Source: Cyclobacteriaceae bacterium (GTDB taxonomy: Bacteria; Bacteroidota; Bacteroidia; Cytophagales; Cyclobacteriaceae). From it: a DNA stretch of 5,603 bases. Location: positions 1 through 5,603 of the forward strand of contig JAOUKG010000226.1 of the NCBI GenBank assembly GCA_029882725.1, written 5' to 3'. The translations under genes and the position numbers were made by a program. Under the pieces are notes generated by a model. It saw only the letters and a list, made by a program, of their open reading frames with translations. It ran no database searches and was not told the origin of the DNA. Within the stretch, counting starts at the first letter, position 1; each line of letters starts with the position of its first letter. Below are positions 4,862 through 5,603 of the stretch, one piece after another.

Positions 4862-5584
4862 ATGAATCAAATGAAATACAATTACAGAAGGAATGGTCAG
4901 GATATTACTATTTTCATAGTTTTCACCGTTCTGGCCATGGTAGCCACTCCGATTTTGGAATTTATGAGAGTTTCCTTCCCTCAAAGACTCTTTATTTTAT
5001 TGGGTATAGTTTATATACCTTTTATTGTGGTGGAATGGTTTAGACTTAAAGATATTACATACACAATTGCTCTAAGTCTGTTAGCCGTTTTCGGTATGCC
5101 AATAGTTTATCACTTTGTTCGAAGTGTTTCATCGGGTGTAAATTTCACCGTATTTGTTTTTGCTGCCTTATTTCTTTTAATAAATATTGTTTTAATCGTA
5201 TACTTCGTCCGAAGATACAATCAATCAGAAAACAATAATTTACTGAATAGTATATCAAATGCAGAAGTCTCAAGCATAGAGGACTTTTTTCAACTGGGAA
5301 AAACATTCAGTCTATCAAATTCTCATATTTTTAAAATTACGGATATTGAAAATTTGGAAAGTAAAATATTGGCGAATAGAGATGTTACTTATGATATTGA
5401 ATCAGTAAATCAGTTATCTAATGATATGGTTTTAATTTCACTAAATAGCGCATCCAAGAAAGCCCTGGCCTTAGTTAATAAACCTAAGGAACAAGTTCAA
5501 ATTCTGGTTTTTCCAAACATTAAATCAGCTCAACATCAAACAGAGGTTATGAGAATACTAAAAGAGATAAAAATGAAATCATGA
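4862..5584 (+). CDS. Four-helix membrane protein with a C-terminal cytoplasmic domain
   Basis: The 240-residue product has four predicted membrane helices at about 15-34, 42-60, 66-86 and 93-116, followed by the basic RRYN (117-120) and a soluble region of about 120 residues. By the positive-inside rule both ends are cytoplasmic. The soluble part has short alternating strands and helices (ISLNSASKKALALVNKPKEQ; VQILVFPNI; QTEVMRILKEIKMKS), like a small alpha/beta domain similar in style to bacterial PH-like or regulatory tails, but I recognise no family or catalytic motif. The ATG at 4862 is used; Met4 (ATG at 4871) is an equally possible start. It begins three bases after the stop of the decayed frame upstream and may once have been translated with it. 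The gene is complete; only 19 bases follow. Confidence 0.82.
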   Translation: MNQMKYNYRRNGQDITIFIVFTVLAMVATPILEFMRVSFPQRLFILLGIVYIPFIVVEWFRLKDITYTIALSLLAVFGMPIVYHFVRSVSSGVNFTVFVFAALFLLINIVLIVYFVRRYNQSENNNLLNSISNAEVSSIEDFFQLGKTFSLSNSHIFKITDIENLESKILANRDVTYDIESVNQLSNDMVLISLNSASKKALALVNKPKEQVQILVFPNIKSAQHQTEVMRILKEIKMKS

Positions 5585-5603
5585 AATTTACCTAATCAAG
5601 TAA

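Noticed and set aside
1..5603. tRNA, rRNA, CRISPR array, complete insertion sequence or riboswitch
   Set aside because: I looked for cloverleaf-like sequence, regularly spaced repeats, transposase motifs and terminal inverted repeats and found none I could support.

Overview
The window looks like chromosomal DNA of a Bacteroidota member. The intergenic DNA is AT-rich, most starts lack a Shine-Dalgarno and are preceded by A/T-rich sequence, and one site matches the TAnnTTTG promoter box known from that phylum. The main secreted protein has a signal peptide and a domain pairing (NADase-type glycan-binding plus Hint) that I associate with these bacteria. This placement is inference; no rRNA or marker gene is present.

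Layout: (1) Positions 1-429, minus strand: the first 143 codons of katG (catalase-peroxidase), running off the left edge, the only housekeeping-type gene. (2) 430-973: the katG upstream region, a 5'-truncated EthD-family remnant (598-774), a weak hairpin and a promoter-like box. (3) 974-2221: a secreted protein with a signal peptide, an NADase-type glycan-binding domain and a C-terminal Hint domain, closed by a long hairpin (2221-2268). (4) 2269-2938: a GC-richer foldable leader and an orphan 152-aa protein. (5) 2939-3500: gene-poor DNA with a short CCGTG repeat cluster and one doubtful 50-aa ORF. (6) 3501-4297: a small DoxX-like membrane protein and a small lipoprotein with a 15-bp tandem duplication ending on its start codon. 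(7) 4300-4858: two stop-interrupted reading frames that look like decaying genes. (8) 4862-5584: a four-helix membrane protein with a cytoplasmic tail.

From about 540 onward this is an accessory region: all intact genes are on the plus strand, mostly short and unassigned, widely spaced and mixed with remnants. They do not form a clear operon. The most interesting item is the glycan-binding/Hint protein. Its Hint domain keeps the N-terminal Cys and the TxxH motif but lacks the terminal His-Asn and has no cargo after it. That suggests autocleavage or crosslinking rather than splicing, or a polymorphic-toxin delivery protein whose toxin has been lost. The orphan genes downstream could be immunity-like or simply unrelated insertions; the sequence alone does not decide.
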